NCBI GenBank assembly: GCA_040904785.1
Contig: JBBDSV010000097.1
Span: 1 to 64,000, forward strand
Reading direction: 5' to 3'
Length of the DNA: 64,000 nucleotides
Origin: JBBDSV01 sp040904785
GTDB lineage: Bacteria > Actinomycetota > Nitriliruptoria > Nitriliruptorales > Nitriliruptoraceae
In this document: positions 62,283-64,000 of the stretch, piece after piece
Numbering within the stretch: the first letter of the stretch is position 1
Layout: each line of letters opens with the position of its first letter
The notes under the pieces: model-generated
Seen by the model: only the letters and a program-made list of their open reading frames with translations
The model's database searches: none
What the model was told of the DNA's origin: nothing
Translations under genes and position numbers: made by a program

Positions 62283-62592
62283 GTGGACTCCTGTGATCGC
62301 GTGTCACGGACGGCAACCCTCCTGGGGGCAATCGTCATCCGTCCAACTCACGAATGGCGACACACAAGACCCGAGCCGGGCGAGGTGTGAACGCGACGAC
62401 AACGACCGTACGACTCGTACGCAACGAACGCGACCGTCCATGTCTGTTGCCCGCTTCGAAGCGCCCGGGCCTCGCGACGGAAGTCCGGGGCGACGCGCAC
62501 AACAATCGCGGCGATGCGACGCTCCCTTGCCGATTGCTGGCAGACCGCCGCCGTCAGCTACGGTCATTCCGCATCCGGCAGGCAGGCTGCTC
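62283..62592. promoter_or_regulatory. Divergent intergenic region with a 15-bp palindrome
   Basis: 310 bases between the flavoprotein and radical SAM genes. At 62407-62421, CGTACGA-C-TCGTACG is a perfect dyad, a likely operator for a dimeric regulator acting on one or both genes. No coding sequence or RNA gene was seen in the rest. Confidence 0.5.
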
Positions 62593-63714
62593 ATGATGAG
62601 CGACTTCTCGCAACGTCCTCTGCTGGTGTTCTGGGAAGTAACGCGGGCCTGCCCACTCGCATGCCGCCACTGTCGCGCCGACGCGATTCACGATCCGCTG
62701 CCTGGCGAGTTGTCGACCGAGGACGGCGTGCAGCTGATACGCAGCCTGCGCGCTTTCGGTCCCCGACCTCCAGTTCTCGTGCTGACCGGTGGGGATCCCC
62801 TGTGCCGATCGGATCTGTTCGACCTCCTCGAGGTCGCGCACGACGAAGGGGTGAGGGTGGCCCTGTCTCCGGCCGTTTCGGACCGCCTGACGAGCGAGCT
62901 CGTCGATGCTCTCCTCGCCGCCGGGGTCAACCACGTGTCGATCAGCCTCGACGGCGCAGCACCGGCAACGCACGACTCCGTCCGAGGCGTGCCCGGCCAC
63001 CATGCGAAGACCCTCGCGGCGATCGATCTGCTCGTCGGCGCAGGCATGCATGTCCAGGTCAACACCACCGTGATGCAGGTGAACGCACAGGAGCTGGCCG
63101 CGTTGGCCGAACTCTTGGTAACCCACGGCGTTGCGGTGTGGGAGGTGTTCTTCCTCATACAGGTGGGTCGCGCCGTCAGCCTTTCCGAACTGTCCGCCGA
63201 CGAGGTCGAGGACGTCGCACACTTCCTGGTCGACGCTGCGGGCTACGGCGTCACCGTGCGCACGGTCGAGGCGCCTTCGTTCCGCCGGGTGGTCGCCCAA
63301 CGCCGCGAACGGCCGGCTGCCGATCCCGTGGCATCCTTCGGCCTCGGCAACCTCGCCGTACAGCTGCTGGACGATCTACACACCCGACTCGGACCACCCT
63401 CTGGACCGCCGCGCGTTCCGAGCGCCGGAACTCGTGACGGCAAGGGCATCGTGTTCGTCGGATACGACGGCACCGTCAGCCCCGCCGGGTTCCTCCCCAT
63501 CGACCTCGGCAACGTCCGCGAGCGACCGCTCGCCGAGATCTACCGCGATCACCCGCTCCTTCAGGCCATCAGATCGGCCGACTTCTCCGGAAAGTGCGGC
63601 CGCTGCCCGTATGCCGACCCATGCGGTGGTTCCCGAGCCCGGGCGTTCGTCGCCACCGGCGACCCGCTCGGCGATGATCCCGCATGCCCCTTCGAGGTCG
63701 CCGCTGTGGCTTGA
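62593..63714 (+). CDS. Radical SAM/SPASM domain protein (TIGR04053-like)
   Basis: 373 residues from ATG 62593 (ATG 62596 is equally possible). The 4Fe-4S/SAM motif CxxxCxxC is in WEVTRACPLACRHCRADA, LVLTGGDPLCRSDL follows, and the C-terminal SPASM-like cluster region is CGRCPYADPCGGSRARAF with a further Cys in DDPACPFEV. Close in layout to the AhbC/AhbD/NirJ group and to the family TIGR04053, whose role is not established. No peptide substrate gene was recognised next to it, so a small-molecule or tetrapyrrole substrate is possible. Confidence 0.87.
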   Translation: MMSDFSQRPLLVFWEVTRACPLACRHCRADAIHDPLPGELSTEDGVQLIRSLRAFGPRPPVLVLTGGDPLCRSDLFDLLEVAHDEGVRVALSPAVSDRLTSELVDALLAAGVNHVSISLDGAAPATHDSVRGVPGHHAKTLAAIDLLVGAGMHVQVNTTVMQVNAQELAALAELLVTHGVAVWEVFFLIQVGRAVSLSELSADEVEDVAHFLVDAAGYGVTVRTVEAPSFRRVVAQRRERPAADPVASFGLGNLAVQLLDDLHTRLGPPSGPPRVPSAGTRDGKGIVFVGYDGTVSPAGFLPIDLGNVRERPLAEIYRDHPLLQAIRSADFSGKCGRCPYADPCGGSRARAFVATGDPLGDDPACPFEVAAVA

Positions 63715-63834
63715 CGCGACACGGCACTTCCCGTGCATCGCCACGTTGACCGCACAGGTCGGATTGCGACAGCATTCCGAGAAGCGTGAGGACGCGCCAT
63801 ATCGGTTCGAAGGCGCTTCAGGCAACCAGCGCGA

Positions 63835-64000
63835 TCACGTCTTCAATGTGTCGCGCAGGTCGCGGTACTCCTCGGCGTCGATCTCTCCGCGGGCGAACCG
63901 GGCGTCGAGGATCCGGCGAGCATCGCCGAAGGAATTGGACGGCTCGTATGGGCCAGAAGACATCCGAGTAGCGGCCCACGCGATCCCGCCGATGACCACG
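63835..64000 (-). CDS. SHOCT-domain membrane protein, 5' end off the window
   Basis: The last 54 codons are readable. VVIGGIAWAATR is the end of a membrane segment, then a short linker and the SHOCT motif FGDARRILDARFARGEIDAEEYRDLRDTL before TGA at 63837-63835. SHOCT is a short C-terminal domain seen in many small actinobacterial membrane proteins; its role is unknown. Convergent to the radical SAM gene, with a spacer of 120 bases. Confidence 0.85.
   Translation of the reverse strand, partial: VVIGGIAWAATRMSSGPYEPSNSFGDARRILDARFARGEIDAEEYRDLRDTLKT

Overview
High-GC bacterial scaffold with an actinobacterial gene complement. The evidence is an RpfB-type resuscitation-promoting factor (DUF348 repeats, G5, Rpf), the order rsmI-tatD-rpfB-rsmA-ispE as known from Mycobacterium, sucCD close to a UvrD1/PcrA helicase, and many GTG starts. 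The class cannot be fixed from this window (Acidimicrobiia and Nitriliruptoria are possible). Three N runs (3915-4014, 10515-10614, 24165-24174) show a scaffolded draft assembly. No CRISPR array, transposase, prophage or rRNA was found.

Layout. 0-14 kb: sucD (cut by the left edge), sucC, a stand-alone B12-binding protein, galE (cut by a gap), a GDT1-type transporter, PcrA helicase, a small membrane protein, a lytic transglycosylase, guaA and an MFS transporter (both cut by one gap), two methyltransferases and a CDP-glycerol-type glycerophosphotransferase. 14-19 kb: tRNA-Gln, ispE, rsmA, rpfB, tatD, rsmI. 19-24.6 kb: an HD-GYP protein, a secreted GH114-like TIM-barrel protein, an ArnD-like deacetylase and a UDP-GlcNAc 2-epimerase-like protein. 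24.6-44.7 kb: a long leftward polysaccharide locus, mostly with start/stop overlaps. In transcription order it holds a sensor kinase and NarL-type regulator, a receiver protein, a 1426-residue HEAT-repeat protein, PelF-like and PelG-like proteins, two paralogous large membrane proteins flanking a TolB-like lipoprotein, a flippase fused to an HprK-like P-loop domain, a methyltransferase, a GT2 glycosyltransferase and a DUF2304 protein. 44.8-46.8 kb: a LuxR-type regulator with a degenerate receiver and an EAL-domain membrane protein.

46.8-60.8 kb is a cobamide assembly and uptake region made of two leftward units, each headed by a cobalamin riboswitch: btuF1-btuC-btuD-cobS-cobU/T, and btuF2-cbiB-cobQ-cobO-cobC. 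The two leaders are nearly identical over 243 bp. Between the units lie an ECF sigma/anti-sigma pair and a divergent secreted coiled-coil protein/lipoprotein pair. 60.8-64 kb: a disulfide-reductase-type flavoprotein, a radical SAM/SPASM protein divergent from it, and the tail of a SHOCT-domain protein.

Working together: the cob and btu genes would adenosylate, complete and import corrinoids; the B12-binding protein at 2 kb is one possible user. The polysaccharide locus resembles a Pel-type machine (PelF and PelG, with PelA-like activities split over two genes) in which a HEAT-repeat protein takes a prominent place. EAL and HD-GYP proteins on either side suggest, but do not show, a cyclic-di-GMP link. 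The best candidates for something undescribed are the HEAT-PelF-PelG arrangement, the flippase-HprK fusion and the duplicated riboswitch leader.
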